A stretch of 63,987 nt of DNA, from positions 1 through 63,987 of the forward strand of contig JBDTOI010000005.1 of NCBI GenBank assembly GCA_039933315.1, read 5' to 3'. The notes under the pieces were generated by a model. The model saw only the letters and a program-made list of their open reading frames with translations. It was not told the origin of the DNA and ran no database searches. This DNA comes from DASXRU01 sp039933315 (lineage in GTDB: Bacteria > Acidobacteriota > Blastocatellia > Pyrinomonadales > Pyrinomonadaceae). Below are positions 6,567-15,599 of this stretch, piece by piece. Position numbers and translations under genes: made by a program. Numbering within the stretch: position 1 is the first letter of the stretch; each line of letters begins with the position of its first letter.

Positions 6567-9500
6567 AGAAATCTACGTGGAACTGCATGCCCGATCGGCA
6601 TTCAGTTTCCTGGAGGGCGCTTCAGCTCCCGAAGAGTTAATCGCTGCCGGCCATGAACTGAAAATGCCCGCAATGGCTTTGCTCGACCGGGATGGAGTTT
6701 ATGGCGCCCCGCGATTTCATCTGGCGGCAAAGAAGAAGGAAATCAAGGCACATATTGGAGCGGAGTTAACAGTCTCAACTCTGAAAGCTAAGGACGTGGT
6801 CACCATACCTCTCCTGGTCCGTAATCGCACCGGCTATCAAAACCTCTGTCGCCTGGTCACCTTAATGAAGCTGCGGGTGCCCAAGCATGCGAAGCCCGGC
6901 GAATGTGCTGTCACGCCTGACGAGCTGGCGGCGCATGCGGAAGGATTAATCTGTTTGACGGGTGACCTGGATGGCCCACTTCGATTTGGCTTCCAGGGAG
7001 ATACGGCGGCCAGTGAGAACCCTGAAAGAAAAGCTGAGTGGTTGGTGGAAGTATTTGGCAAAGGAAACGTTTATGCCGAATTGCAGCGTCATTTCAATCG
7101 GGAAGAGGAAGCCCGCAACCAGGCTGTGCTCGCAATTGCCCGGCAGTTGAACCTGCCGTTACTGGCAACCAACGGAGTGCGTTATGCGACTCGCGCGCAA
7201 CGCCAGGTAGCTGACGTGTTTACCTGTATTCGAAATCACGTCCGATTGGAAAACGCCGGACGATTGCTGGGAAAAAACTCCGAAGCGTTTCTAAAACCGG
7301 CCGGCACCATGGTGCAACTGTTTGCCGATTTGCCTGAAGCAATTGCTAATACGGCCGAGTTGTCATCGAGATTGGAATTTACGCTGGAGGATCTTGGTTA
7401 CGAGTTTCCCCGGTATACCGTCCCTGCCAACGAGACAATGACTTCGTTCTTGCGCAAACGGACAGATGAAGGAGCGCGCGGGCGCTACACCGGCCAGAAC
7501 AGTAAGCCAACTTATGAGCTGGCGCGGCAACAGATCGAGCGTGAGCTGCAGCTGATTGAAAAGCTTCATCTGGAAGGCTACTTCCTGATCGTTTGGGACA
7601 TCGTTCAGTTTTGCCGTCAACAGGGAATCCTGATCCAGGGTCGGGGCTCGGCGGCCAATAGCGCGGTTTGTTATTCCCTGGGAATTACGGCCGTTGATCC
7701 GGTAGGTATGGAACTATTATTCGAGCGTTTTCTTTCCGAAGAGCGAGGCGAATGGCCGGACATCGATCTGGATTTGCCCAGTGGTGATCAGCGCGAGCGT
7801 GCGATCCAATACGTTTACCAGCGCTACGGGAAACTTGGCGCCGCCATGACCGCGAACGTTATTACTTATCGCGGGCGGTCGGCAGCGCGCGAAGTCGGCA
7901 AGGTCCTTGGATTTAACGAGGAGACCCTCGGATGTCTTTCCAGTTTGGTGCACACCTGGGAGTGGAAAGATCCGAAGGACTCCACGGTGCGTCAATTTCG
8001 AGATGCGGGACTGAACTTGAAGGACCCGCTAATAAAAAAATTCTTTCAACTTTATGAAATGGTGCAGGACTTGCCGCGCCACCTGGGCCAGCACTCAGGC
8101 GGGCTGGTGATTTGTCAGGGGCAACTGGATTCGGTCGTCCCGCTGGAACCTGCGGCCATGCCCGGCCGCGTCGTGGTGCAATGGGATAAAGAAGATTGCG
8201 CTGATCTGGGGATAATTAAAGTCGATTTGCTGGGCCTGGGGATGATGGCGGTGCTGGAAGAGTCAATCGAACTGATCCGCGATGCATACAAAGAAAGAGT
8301 GGATCTGGCGCACTTGCCGCAGGATGACCCGGCAGTTTACGAAGCTTTGCAGAAAGCCGACACCATCGGAATGTTTCAGGTCGAAAGTCGCGCGCAGATG
8401 TCCTGTTTACCCCGGCTGCGCCCGCAAAAGTTTTATGACATTGTAGTCCAGGTAGCCATCATTCGACCGGGACCGATAGTGGGCAACATGGTCCATCCTT
8501 ACCTCAGGCGGCGGCAAGGTCGCGAGCCGGTTTCTTATGCCCATCCCTTGCTGGAGCCTGCCCTTAAACGCACTCTGGGAGTCCCGTTGTTTCAAGAGCA
8601 ACTGCTAAAGATGGCCATGATCTGCGCAAACTTCTCCGGTGGTGAGGCTGAGGAATTGCGGCGGGCGTTTGGCTTTAAACGGTCAGAGGCACGCATGAAA
8701 GAGATCGAAGTAAAGCTACGCGCCGGCATGACCCGCAACGGTCTCGGCAGCAAGGCGCAGGAAGAGATAGTGCAGTCGATCACTTCGTTTGCCCTCTACG
8801 GCTTTCCGGAATCGCACGCCGCCAGCTTTGCGTTGATTGCCTATGCCAGTGCCTACTTGAAGTGTCATTACCTGGCGGCGTTCACCGTCGCCACCCTCAA
8901 CAATCAACCGATGGGATTTTATCAGCCGTTTACTATTATTAAAGATGCGCAGCGACATGGATTAAAAGTCAGGCCGATTGATGTGATGCGATCGGATTGG
9001 TTGTGCACGATCGAGGAGCAGAGAACAGAGGCCAGAGAACAGAGGTCAGAAGTCAGAGGTCAGAGGTCAGAGGTCAGAGATCCATTAGAAAAAGAGGTAT
9101 CAAGTGACGGGGGGGCAGATAACCGCGCAGTTTCCCTCGGGGACCCGATACCCGACACCCGAGACCTGGTGCTGCGCCTGGGATTGAGATATGTGAAAGG
9201 GCTAAGCGAACAGTCAGGTAGGGCGATTTTGCGAGAACGCGCGAAGCGCCCCTTCACCAGCATCGAAGACCTTAGTCAACGCGTGCCTGAGCTGCGGAAA
9301 GACGAAATGCGAAAGCTGGGGGCGGTAGGGGCGCTGAATTTCATTCAGGAGGCCGGAGCTGATGAATTGCATTGGGAAAAACGAACTTCACCCCATGGCG
9401 TGCATCGCCGCGATGCGTTGTGGCAGATTGAGCGCGTGGTGCGTTCCGCCGGGCCACTCTACGAAGAGCTACATGAAACTGACGGCAACTCGCCTCTAGC

Positions 9501-9921
9501 TCCTATGTCTTTGCCAGAAAGGTTGAATGCTGACTTTCGCGGTACCGGATTGACCATTGGCCGCCATCCCGTAGCCCATCATCGCTCAGAACTTAACAAG
9601 CTTGGATGTGCGCGGGCCATCGATCTGCAAAACATGGATAACGGTTTCGGAGTGAAAGTTGCGGGATGGGTAATTGTTCGTCAGCGTCCCGGCACTGCCA
9701 AGGGATTTGTATTTCTGACCTTGGAAGATGAGACCGGGGTAGCCAACGTAATTATCACGCCCGGCCTTTTTGATAAGAACCGTTTAGTGTTAGTCGATCA
9801 TCCCTTTCTTTTAATTGAGGGAACGCTGCAACATCAGGACAACGTGATTTCAGTAAAAGCGCAGCGGGTTGAACCGATCTCCTTTTCAGTTGCTGCCGCG
9901 GCTTCACACGATTTCCACTGA
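6559..9921 (+). CDS. dnaE2: Error-prone DNA polymerase III alpha subunit DnaE2
   Basis: Replicative-type C-family polymerase used for translesion synthesis with ImuA and ImuB. I choose the ATG at 6559, which overlaps the imuB stop in ATGACTAA and has AAGGA five bases upstream; the frame extends 27 bp further. Domains in order: PHP domain from VELHARSAFSFLEGAS, polymerase palm with the acidic motif PDIDLDLPSG near residue 400, thumb and fingers (GQHSGGLVI, FPESHAASFALIAYASA), helix-hairpin-helix region, and a C-terminal OB fold (VKVAGWVIVRQRPGTAKGFV). At about 1120 residues it is normal for DnaE2. A Glu/Arg/Gln-rich repeat of about 23 residues, encoded by a degenerate AGAGGTC repeat, interrupts the sequence between the fingers and the helix-hairpin-helix region. 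Confidence 0.96.
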   Translation: MTKEIYVELHARSAFSFLEGASAPEELIAAGHELKMPAMALLDRDGVYGAPRFHLAAKKKEIKAHIGAELTVSTLKAKDVVTIPLLVRNRTGYQNLCRLVTLMKLRVPKHAKPGECAVTPDELAAHAEGLICLTGDLDGPLRFGFQGDTAASENPERKAEWLVEVFGKGNVYAELQRHFNREEEARNQAVLAIARQLNLPLLATNGVRYATRAQRQVADVFTCIRNHVRLENAGRLLGKNSEAFLKPAGTMVQLFADLPEAIANTAELSSRLEFTLEDLGYEFPRYTVPANETMTSFLRKRTDEGARGRYTGQNSKPTYELARQQIERELQLIEKLHLEGYFLIVWDIVQFCRQQGILIQGRGSAANSAVCYSLGITAVDPVGMELLFERFLSEERGEWPDIDLDLPSGDQRERAIQYVYQRYGKLGAAMTANVITYRGRSAAREVGKVLGFNEETLGCLSSLVHTWEWKDPKDSTVRQFRDAGLNLKDPLIKKFFQLYEMVQDLPRHLGQHSGGLVICQGQLDSVVPLEPAAMPGRVVVQWDKEDCADLGIIKVDLLGLGMMAVLEESIELIRDAYKERVDLAHLPQDDPAVYEALQKADTIGMFQVESRAQMSCLPRLRPQKFYDIVVQVAIIRPGPIVGNMVHPYLRRRQGREPVSYAHPLLEPALKRTLGVPLFQEQLLKMAMICANFSGGEAEELRRAFGFKRSEARMKEIEVKLRAGMTRNGLGSKAQEEIVQSITSFALYGFPESHAASFALIAYASAYLKCHYLAAFTVATLNNQPMGFYQPFTIIKDAQRHGLKVRPIDVMRSDWLCTIEEQRTEAREQRSEVRGQRSEVRDPLEKEVSSDGGADNRAVSLGDPIPDTRDLVLRLGLRYVKGLSEQSGRAILRERAKRPFTSIEDLSQRVPELRKDEMRKLGAVGALNFIQEAGADELHWEKRTSPHGVHRRDALWQIERVVRSAGPLYEELHETDGNSPLAPMSLPERLNADFRGTGLTIGRHPVAHHRSELNKLGCARAIDLQNMDNGFGVKVAGWVIVRQRPGTAKGFVFLTLEDETGVANVIITPGLFDKNRLVLVDHPFLLIEGTLQHQDNVISVKAQRVEPISFSVAAAASHDFH
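9013..9081 (+). repeat. Short tandem AGAGGTC/AGAGAAC repeat inside dnaE2
   Basis: About nine degenerate copies of a heptamer related to CAGAGGT run head to tail and are translated as alternating EQR, SEVR and TEAR units. Copy number is a multiple that keeps the dnaE2 frame. The surrounding codons are ordinary, so this looks like an acquired expansion in a tolerant linker. Confidence 0.8.
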
Positions 9922-9937
9922 GCTTAAAAACGTCCGG

Positions 9938-9978
9938 AAAACAAAAAGGGTAGCGACATCGAGAACATGCCGCTACCC
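9938..9978 (-). terminator. Rho-independent terminator for the 10.0-11.3 kb TPR gene
   Basis: Read on the minus strand, GGGTAGCG (9978-9971) pairs with CGCTACCC (9955-9948) across a 15-nt loop, followed by TTTTTGTTTT. It lies 60 bp beyond the TPR gene's stop and also separates it from the convergent dnaE2. Confidence 0.85.
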
Positions 9979-10038
9979 GCGCAAACTATTCAAAAGAGAA
10001 ACCCGAAGCTACTAGCGGGTCGCCCTCATACAATCAAT

Positions 10039-11325
10039 CTATGGCCTTCGACCGGCCCGCCGTGCAGGCATTTTCACAGGCTCGACTTTCTGTGTGTTCT
10101 TCAGTTCGGCCAGGATCCCCTTTGCCTCTTCCTTGAATGGATGCGCATCAGGCGCTACGTCCACGAAATGCTGCAAGTAGTTTGCGGCCTGCTGATAGCT
10201 TTCCTTGTTGTCCTCGCCAAACATCGAGAGTCCGGCGCCGAAATTAGCATCAGCGTCGTCAGGGTTGATGGCCAGGATCTTCTTGTACTCGGCGAGCGCC
10301 TTGCTGCTCTGGCCCGCATCCAGCAACATCCTGGCAGCGTCCAGTTCCGCCTTCTTCTTCTTAACCGCATCTGTTTCTAAAGCGATGTATTCTTGAAATG
10401 CTGTCAGACATGCGTCGGCTTGCGCCGGGTCAACCTTGGTCACCAGCAAACGCAGTGCTTCGGCCCGGGCGAAATACGCAAAGTACTTGTTGACATTGTT
10501 CTTGGCTTGTTCGTCGGGGGTGGAGCCGGCGCTGGACTTCAGGAATTCCACCGCTTTGGTCCCGGCCTCACTCGCATCACGAAAGTCCTGCGCGCCGGAA
10601 GCTTTTGCTGACTCGTCCTTGGACTGTATGCCCTGATTGTAGCGATCGACGCCGCGAGCTCTCAGGGCTACCGAGAGATTAGTTAGCAGCGCTGCCTGTT
10701 CCGGATCAGCAGCCAGGCCTTCCCGGTATTGCTTAATCGCTTCATCATAATTCTTGAGTTTCAAGGCGTCGTTTCCCACCTTGAACGTGCGCCCCACGAT
10801 TTCATTTATCTCCCCAGCCTTTCTGTTTGACACTTCAATCTCGGCATTTTTCTTAAGCAGTTCTTCACGCTTTGCTTTGTCTGCCGCACTCTCGCCCCCG
10901 CCCCCGCCAGTCGGGGCAGATGCATTTCCAGCGCTCGCGACACCGGCTTTTATTTGCTCCGGAGTTATGCGCCTGCCATCGCCCGGAGTAAGAACCAGTT
11001 CATAATCAATGTCGCGACCCACTTTCACACCCGGCTGATAGGTGGGTTGGGCGTTGGGCATACTTGCGGCGATGGCGTAGGTGCCGACAAAGGGGAGTCC
11101 GGCGAAAATAAACTCGCCTTTCTTATTAGTCTTGGTGGGGAAATGTCCGGAGATATCGGTGCGATAGACGTCAATGGTAGCGTCAGCGGCCGGGATGGTT
11201 GTGCCGTCCGCTTGCCTGAATAAGACGTGCCCGCGTAACTGGCCAGTTTGCGCGAACGCCGCCGAAGCGCCCAGGGCATACAAAGCGATGATAGCGGCTA
11301 AGGTAAAAAAGCTTTTACGAAGCAT
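10039..11325 (-). CDS. Exported TPR protein with carboxypeptidase-regulatory-like domain
   Basis: The start is placed at the ATG at 11325 (MLRKSFFTLAAI) because GGGAGGA lies eight bases upstream; the frame runs on to 11361 without a ribosome site. A signal peptide ends near ASAAFAQ. Residues about 28-110 form a beta-sandwich of the carboxypeptidase regulatory type (GQLRGHVLFRQADGTTIPAA, then GEFIFAGLPFVGTY). From about residue 180 there are tetratricopeptide repeats (LKNYDEAIKQYREGLAADPEQ, and SKALAEYKKILAINPDDADA). Such proteins are abundant in Acidobacteriota and probably act in periplasmic or envelope protein-protein contacts. No enzymatic motif is seen. A basic tail MPARRAGRRP closes it. 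Confidence 0.85.
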   Translation of the reverse strand: MLRKSFFTLAAIIALYALGASAAFAQTGQLRGHVLFRQADGTTIPAADATIDVYRTDISGHFPTKTNKKGEFIFAGLPFVGTYAIAASMPNAQPTYQPGVKVGRDIDYELVLTPGDGRRITPEQIKAGVASAGNASAPTGGGGGESAADKAKREELLKKNAEIEVSNRKAGEINEIVGRTFKVGNDALKLKNYDEAIKQYREGLAADPEQAALLTNLSVALRARGVDRYNQGIQSKDESAKASGAQDFRDASEAGTKAVEFLKSSAGSTPDEQAKNNVNKYFAYFARAEALRLLVTKVDPAQADACLTAFQEYIALETDAVKKKKAELDAARMLLDAGQSSKALAEYKKILAINPDDADANFGAGLSMFGEDNKESYQQAANYLQHFVDVAPDAHPFKEEAKGILAELKNTQKVEPVKMPARRAGRRP

Positions 11326-11451
11326 CGAATGGTCCTCCCGATTATGTTTGGCTCTTATCATGTGGGGGATGATTAAGATGCCGTAATGAGACCGCTGGTT
11401 GTAAAAGGGTCCTCCAGAACGCCCTTAACTTAATAAGCCGTGACGCCGCTG

Positions 11452-12189
11452 TCAAGCATAAGAAATTGGATCTGTGACTCCCGCTTCGCGAAATGCCCGC
11501 AAGCGTAATCCGCACGAATCGCAGCAGCCGCAAGCTACCTCCGAGGCCTGATAGCAGGACCAGGTGAACTCGAGCGGCGCCCCAAGTTCCCGGCCGCGGC
11601 GAACAATATCGGATTTGCGCAGGGCGATGACGGGGGTGCAGAGTTCCACCCTGGTCTCCGGTCGGGTGCCGGCGTCAATTGCGCTTTGAAAGGCCGCATA
11701 GAAAACGGGCCGGCAGTCGGGATAGCCTGACGAGTCATCAGCGACTGCCCCTATGTAAATTCGTTGCGCCCCGAGCACTTCAGCCCAACTCGTTGCAATT
11801 GACAAGAGATGCGCATTGCGAAAAGGGACGTAGCTGGCAGGAATTTCCAGCGAGTTCAGATCAGCTGCACTTACCGGGATGCTGTGGTCGGTAAGTGAGG
11901 AACCTCCGATTTTTGCCAGGTGCTCAATGGAAACAGCGAGACGCTTTCTGACTGCGAAGTGATCCGCGAGTTGCTCAAACGACATCCGTTCACGCGCCTC
12001 GGTTCGCTGGCCGTAGGAAACGTGCAGGAATGCCAATTCATCATTTTCGCGGGCTGCGATAGCTGCCGTTACACAAGAGTCCATTCCACCTGAAACAAGA
12101 CAAACCGCCAGCCGATTGCTCCTTTGCTCTGCCGGTTCGGTTTCAGGATCTGCTACGGCGTAAGGTGTATCCTGCTGTCCGCCCATCAT
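11452..12189 (-). CDS. queC: 7-cyano-7-deazaguanine (preQ0) synthase QueC
   Basis: ATP-dependent conversion of 7-carboxy-7-deazaguanine and ammonia to preQ0, the precursor of queuosine. The PP-loop ATP-binding signature SGGMDS is visible near the N-terminus (LAVCLVSGGMDSCVTA), followed by FLHVSYGQRT, and the C-terminal zinc cysteines are present (TWSCYQ, then CGCCDSCGLR). I start at the double ATG at 12189/12186, just past the queE stop; the frame continues upstream into queE but this is overlap. Together with queE it forms a two-gene operon. queD and queF are not in the window. Confidence 0.94.
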   Translation of the reverse strand: MMGGQQDTPYAVADPETEPAEQRSNRLAVCLVSGGMDSCVTAAIAARENDELAFLHVSYGQRTEARERMSFEQLADHFAVRKRLAVSIEHLAKIGGSSLTDHSIPVSAADLNSLEIPASYVPFRNAHLLSIATSWAEVLGAQRIYIGAVADDSSGYPDCRPVFYAAFQSAIDAGTRPETRVELCTPVIALRKSDIVRRGRELGAPLEFTWSCYQASEVACGCCDSCGLRLRAFREAGVTDPISYA

Positions 12190-12193
12190 GTCG

Positions 12194-12838
12194 TTACACG
12201 CCGCGGGCTTCCGGTCCCCAAATATACTTGTGTATTTGTAGTTGCATCCGAACATTCAGCCCGCTGGCTGAAATGAGGTCCGCTAATTCCTTTAGATCCA
12301 TGGTGCCCCATGCAGGTGAAACCAATATTGCCCGGGTGCGCTGTTCCAGTTGATGATCACTAATTACCTGGCGGGCGAACTCCCAATCGCCAGCGGTGGC
12401 GACGACAAACTTTACTTCGTCGCGATCCGGACGCAGACGTTCAAGGTTGGGCCAATAATTTCTTTCCACCTCGCCTGAACCCGGGCACTTCACGTCAAGG
12501 ATTATCCGTGCTCGTTCATCAAGGCCTTCGGTCGAAAAATAGCCACCGGTTTCGATCAGAACTTCGTAGCCTTCATCGCACAAAGAGGCGGTTAGATCGA
12601 AGGCGGCCCCTTGAGCCAGTGGTTCTCCGCCTGTGACTTCGACCAGGCGGCAGCCAAATTCGCGTACCCGATCCATCACCTCGGCAATGGAAACATGGTC
12701 ACCGCCGGTGAAGGTGTACTCGCTGTCACACCAAACGCACCTCATGGGGCAGCCAGTCAGACGCACAAAGGTGCAGGGGCGGCCGGCGTGAGTGGACTCG
12801 CCCTGGATAGAGCGAAAGATTTCGGTTACACGGAGCAC
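12194..12838 (-). CDS. queE: 7-carboxy-7-deazaguanine synthase QueE (radical SAM)
   Basis: Radical SAM enzyme that turns 6-carboxytetrahydropterin into 7-carboxy-7-deazaguanine in the queuosine/preQ0 pathway. The cluster motif is CPMRCVWC (C-x3-C-x2-C) after FRSIQGEST, and VEVTGGEPL is the SAM-binding GGE motif. The most likely start is the GTG at 12838 (V-L-R-V-T-E-I). A TTG at 12901 would add 21 residues, but that stretch is a translated palindromic repeat (ISDLKFEISDLRSEI) and I take it as untranslated or non-essential. queC follows immediately. I see no preQ1-type riboswitch upstream. Confidence 0.92.
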   Translation of the reverse strand: MLRVTEIFRSIQGESTHAGRPCTFVRLTGCPMRCVWCDSEYTFTGGDHVSIAEVMDRVREFGCRLVEVTGGEPLAQGAAFDLTASLCDEGYEVLIETGGYFSTEGLDERARIILDVKCPGSGEVERNYWPNLERLRPDRDEVKFVVATAGDWEFARQVISDHQLEQRTRAILVSPAWGTMDLKELADLISASGLNVRMQLQIHKYIWGPEARGV

Positions 12839-12843
12839 TTTTA

Positions 12844-12900
12844 TTTCAGATCTCAGATCTGAGATCTCAAATTTGAGATCTGAAATGAGATCTGACCTCA
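12844..12900. repeat. AGATCT-rich palindromic repeat at the 5' end of queE
   Basis: The hexamer AGATCT occurs five times in under 50 bp, interspersed with CTCAAATTTGAG, giving a near-perfect self-complementary tract. The same style of repeat (translated as FEISDLR-like units) extends the queE frame in phase. It differs in sequence from the two other repeat families in the window. Confidence 0.8.
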
Positions 12901-13148
12901 ACGACAGTCATCGGTTTCGGGCTTGAATCTAAAACACGGTCAGACGAGTGTCAAAGGCCGACCCGGCATCGCCGTCAGCTGATTCCGGCACCCAGACGCC
13001 CTTGCGGCGCAAACCGGGGCCGGCCCGAGGAGCCCGTCGCCGCTGCCAGATCCAGGTCGGGGCGGCAACCTCGCCCAGCTTTCTACATCAAACACCTGGA
13101 TCCCCGGAACAGGCATGGGATCGTGATAGCATGTAATCGACCGCCGAT

Positions 13149-14114
13149 GTGAGAGAACCCCCATTGAAGGATAAGGCTGAGCATACTGAGAAGCTGATTG
13201 AGGACGGCGCCAGGCGTCTCCTGGCACGCGCCACGCAGTCGCGTTCGCTTGAGGTGTCAGCGCTTTCCGGACGGCTTCGCTTGACGCTGGAAAAGTATCT
13301 GCTTAAGCACGATCCGAACGCGTCCACCACGGCCGTGAGCGAGTTTCTGGATACGATACGCGCCGACGATGTTTGCCTGATTGTTGCTTGTGAACGTGGC
13401 GATGAGAATGCGTGGAATGAACTGGTGGAGGGTTATGGGGCTACCGTGCGCTCAGCGGCCCGCTCGGCCAGCTCGAACGAAGACGCAGCCGAAGACCTCG
13501 CTCAATCTATCTGGGCCGAGCTGCATGGCCTTAAAGTGCGCGCCGATGGCCGGGCGGCCGGGAAGCTTGCCTATTATTCCGGGGTAGGCTCGCTAGGCGG
13601 ATGGCTTCGCGCGGTCGTTGGCCAACTTGCTATCGACCAGCACCGGAAGCAGGCTCGGTTGGTGCAGACCGAGGAAGAGCCCGAAATGGATCGTCTGGCC
13701 CACGAATCACACCAGACCGATCAGCTGTTCCCAGGTGGACCGGCTACCTTAAACCCTGAGGATTCGTTCGCCAACAAGGTTGCGGGTGCGGATGTGGAAA
13801 AAGCTTTAGCGCGGGCTATTGCTGAGCTGGAGGCCGAGGATCGGTTACTGGTAAAGCTCTACTATTTCGACGGACTACGTCTGCGGGAAGCGGGAACAGT
13901 GTTAGGCGTGCATGAAGCAACGGCCAGTCGCCGGCTCACACGCGTGCATGGGGATCTGCGCCAGCGAGTGGGAGCTATTCTGATGACTGAAAACGGTTGG
14001 ACAAAGTCCGAGACCGATCGATCGCTGGCGGAAGTGACGTCGCATCTTGAGGTTGACCTGGAGCCGTTGGTGTCAGCGCCTGCCCTGGATGCGAATTCAT
14101 CGGGTGCGAGATGA
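13149..14114 (+). CDS. ECF-type RNA polymerase sigma factor
   Basis: Alternative sigma factor, probably controlled by the zinc-finger anti-sigma encoded next. It begins at GTG 13149. After an unusual N-terminal extension of about 75 residues, sigma region 2 spans about residues 80-165 (ACERGDENAWNELVEGYG, EDAAEDLAQSIWAEL, GGWLRAVVGQLAIDQHRK). Region 4 spans about 220-280 (DRLLVKLYYFDGLRLREAG, then LGVHEATASRRLTRV). The gene ends 95 bp before the anti-sigma gene on the same strand. The extension and the short C-terminal tail have no motif I recognise. Confidence 0.88.
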   Translation: MREPPLKDKAEHTEKLIEDGARRLLARATQSRSLEVSALSGRLRLTLEKYLLKHDPNASTTAVSEFLDTIRADDVCLIVACERGDENAWNELVEGYGATVRSAARSASSNEDAAEDLAQSIWAELHGLKVRADGRAAGKLAYYSGVGSLGGWLRAVVGQLAIDQHRKQARLVQTEEEPEMDRLAHESHQTDQLFPGGPATLNPEDSFANKVAGADVEKALARAIAELEAEDRLLVKLYYFDGLRLREAGTVLGVHEATASRRLTRVHGDLRQRVGAILMTENGWTKSETDRSLAEVTSHLEVDLEPLVSAPALDANSSGAR

Positions 14115-14209
14115 TTGAGTGGGTGAGTGAGGCTCAGATAGTTTGACCGCAAGAAACGGGGCTTTCGACGTTCTTTTGAATAGCCAGGCCGTGCGGCCGG
14201 TTGATTGTG

Positions 14210-15469
14210 ATGAAGGCTAATAACGACACGACAATGGATCTGCTGCTGCGCAAACACGCGCAAGGCGATAGTTCTGTCCCTCAGGGCGGGGATGGCCGCG
14301 CCCCGGGAGAGCTGCACAACCATCTTGATCCGGATGAACTCAATGCCTTCGCCGAGAATGCCTTGCCGGAGGCTGCCAGGACGCGCTTTGCTTCACATCT
14401 AGCTGACTGCGATCGCTGCCGTAAGCTGGCCACTGAACTCACGATGAGCGCTCCAGTAGCGATGCGTGTGCAGCCGGAATCGATTTCCACTACTTCATTC
14501 TGGAGTTCCGCAGGCCAGGTGCTCGCGGGATTGTTTTCGTTACCAGTGCTTCGTTTTGGCGTGCCGGCGCTGGCGATTCTCCTTTTAGCGATCGTCGCAT
14601 TCGTCGCTTTGCGACGACCAACAGACAGCGAGTTTGTTGCTCAGAAGGCGTCGAGCGGCGATGCTCAGCAGCAGGAGAGACCGTCGGCTCTGGCACCTGC
14701 CGAAAGCTCGACCAATGAAGCCCTTCGTTCAACGTCTAAAGAGCTGCGTGAGCAAACGCCGGCGACCGTGCCGCTTGCTACGCCACCAGCCGGCCAGAAT
14801 AGCGCCCTCAAAGAGGGCGAGAAGAGCGCTTTCAAAGAGAAGGATCTGGACCGAGGTTATGCAGGAGCCGCTAATACAATAACGACGCAGCCAGGTTTTG
14901 CGCCCGAACCTAAGGCCGCCAGCGAGGAGCGGAATGAGAAAGCGCAGAATGCGCCGCCGCCAGTGCCTGCGGCGAAATCCGCCCCTTCCGAATACACACT
15001 TGCCGATCGCACCCGGGCCGATGATATCTCGCGCAAGAGCATCGATGGCTTAAACATCCAAAAGGACGAGCAACTGGGGAAGCGAAATCGTGATGTTGGG
15101 CCAGCGCCTCCGGCGAAAATGAGCGGGCCGGCCGCAGGATCTAAAGAAAAAGGCGGCCCGCGGCGTTCGCAAGATCAACGTTCGCAAGAGCAATCGCAAG
15201 CTCAGTCGGAAGGACGCAGCGCTGGTGGCGCCACGCGCCCCTCAGACGTTTCCAGCGAGACCCGCAAGGTAAGTGGGCGGACCTTCCGCCGCCAGGGCAA
15301 CACATGGATTGACACGGCGTTCAACTCCTCCATGACCGTCACCAGTCTTCCTCGCGGCTCAGAACAATACCGTTCCCTCACGGCAGAAGAATCCGGACTG
15401 CGCGCGATAGGCGAGCAGCTAAGTAATGTCATTGTCGTTTGGAAGGGCAAGGCATATCGCATACACTAA
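14210..15469 (+). CDS. Membrane-anchored zinc-finger anti-sigma factor
   Basis: Likely antagonist of the upstream ECF sigma factor. The N-terminal cytoplasmic domain carries the ZAS-type zinc site with H in ASHLADCDRCRK (H-x3-C-x2-C). One transmembrane helix is visible near residues 110-130 (GVPALAILLLAIVAFVALRR). A long, low-complexity Ala/Pro/Glu/Lys-rich region follows, and then a compact C-terminal part (VSGRTFRRQGNTWIDTAFN). ATG 14210 is the preferred start; TTG 14201 is in frame. The extracytoplasmic tail of about 290 residues is unusually long and probably senses envelope state; its ligand is unknown. Confidence 0.82.
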   Translation: MKANNDTTMDLLLRKHAQGDSSVPQGGDGRAPGELHNHLDPDELNAFAENALPEAARTRFASHLADCDRCRKLATELTMSAPVAMRVQPESISTTSFWSSAGQVLAGLFSLPVLRFGVPALAILLLAIVAFVALRRPTDSEFVAQKASSGDAQQQERPSALAPAESSTNEALRSTSKELREQTPATVPLATPPAGQNSALKEGEKSAFKEKDLDRGYAGAANTITTQPGFAPEPKAASEERNEKAQNAPPPVPAAKSAPSEYTLADRTRADDISRKSIDGLNIQKDEQLGKRNRDVGPAPPAKMSGPAAGSKEKGGPRRSQDQRSQEQSQAQSEGRSAGGATRPSDVSSETRKVSGRTFRRQGNTWIDTAFNSSMTVTSLPRGSEQYRSLTAEESGLRAIGEQLSNVIVVWKGKAYRIH

Positions 15470-15599
15470 CCCCGCCCGAGCTAGCTCATATCTGAACTTC
15501 TAAGCGTCCTGGCTCGTACAAGCAGGCAACTCACTCTTTCACTCACAGGCCATCAGGGTTCGAGTTGAGTTGCTAATCTTCATCGGGAATGGAGGCGAT

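Noticed and set aside
9013..9081. Mobile-element insertion in dnaE2
   Set aside because: No transposase, target-site duplication or terminal inverted repeat; a simple repeat expansion explains it.
12940..13148. Minus-strand frame upstream of queE and possible preQ1 riboswitch
   Set aside because: No ribosome site or domain, GC-rich biased composition, and no pseudoknot-like preQ1 aptamer could be recognised.
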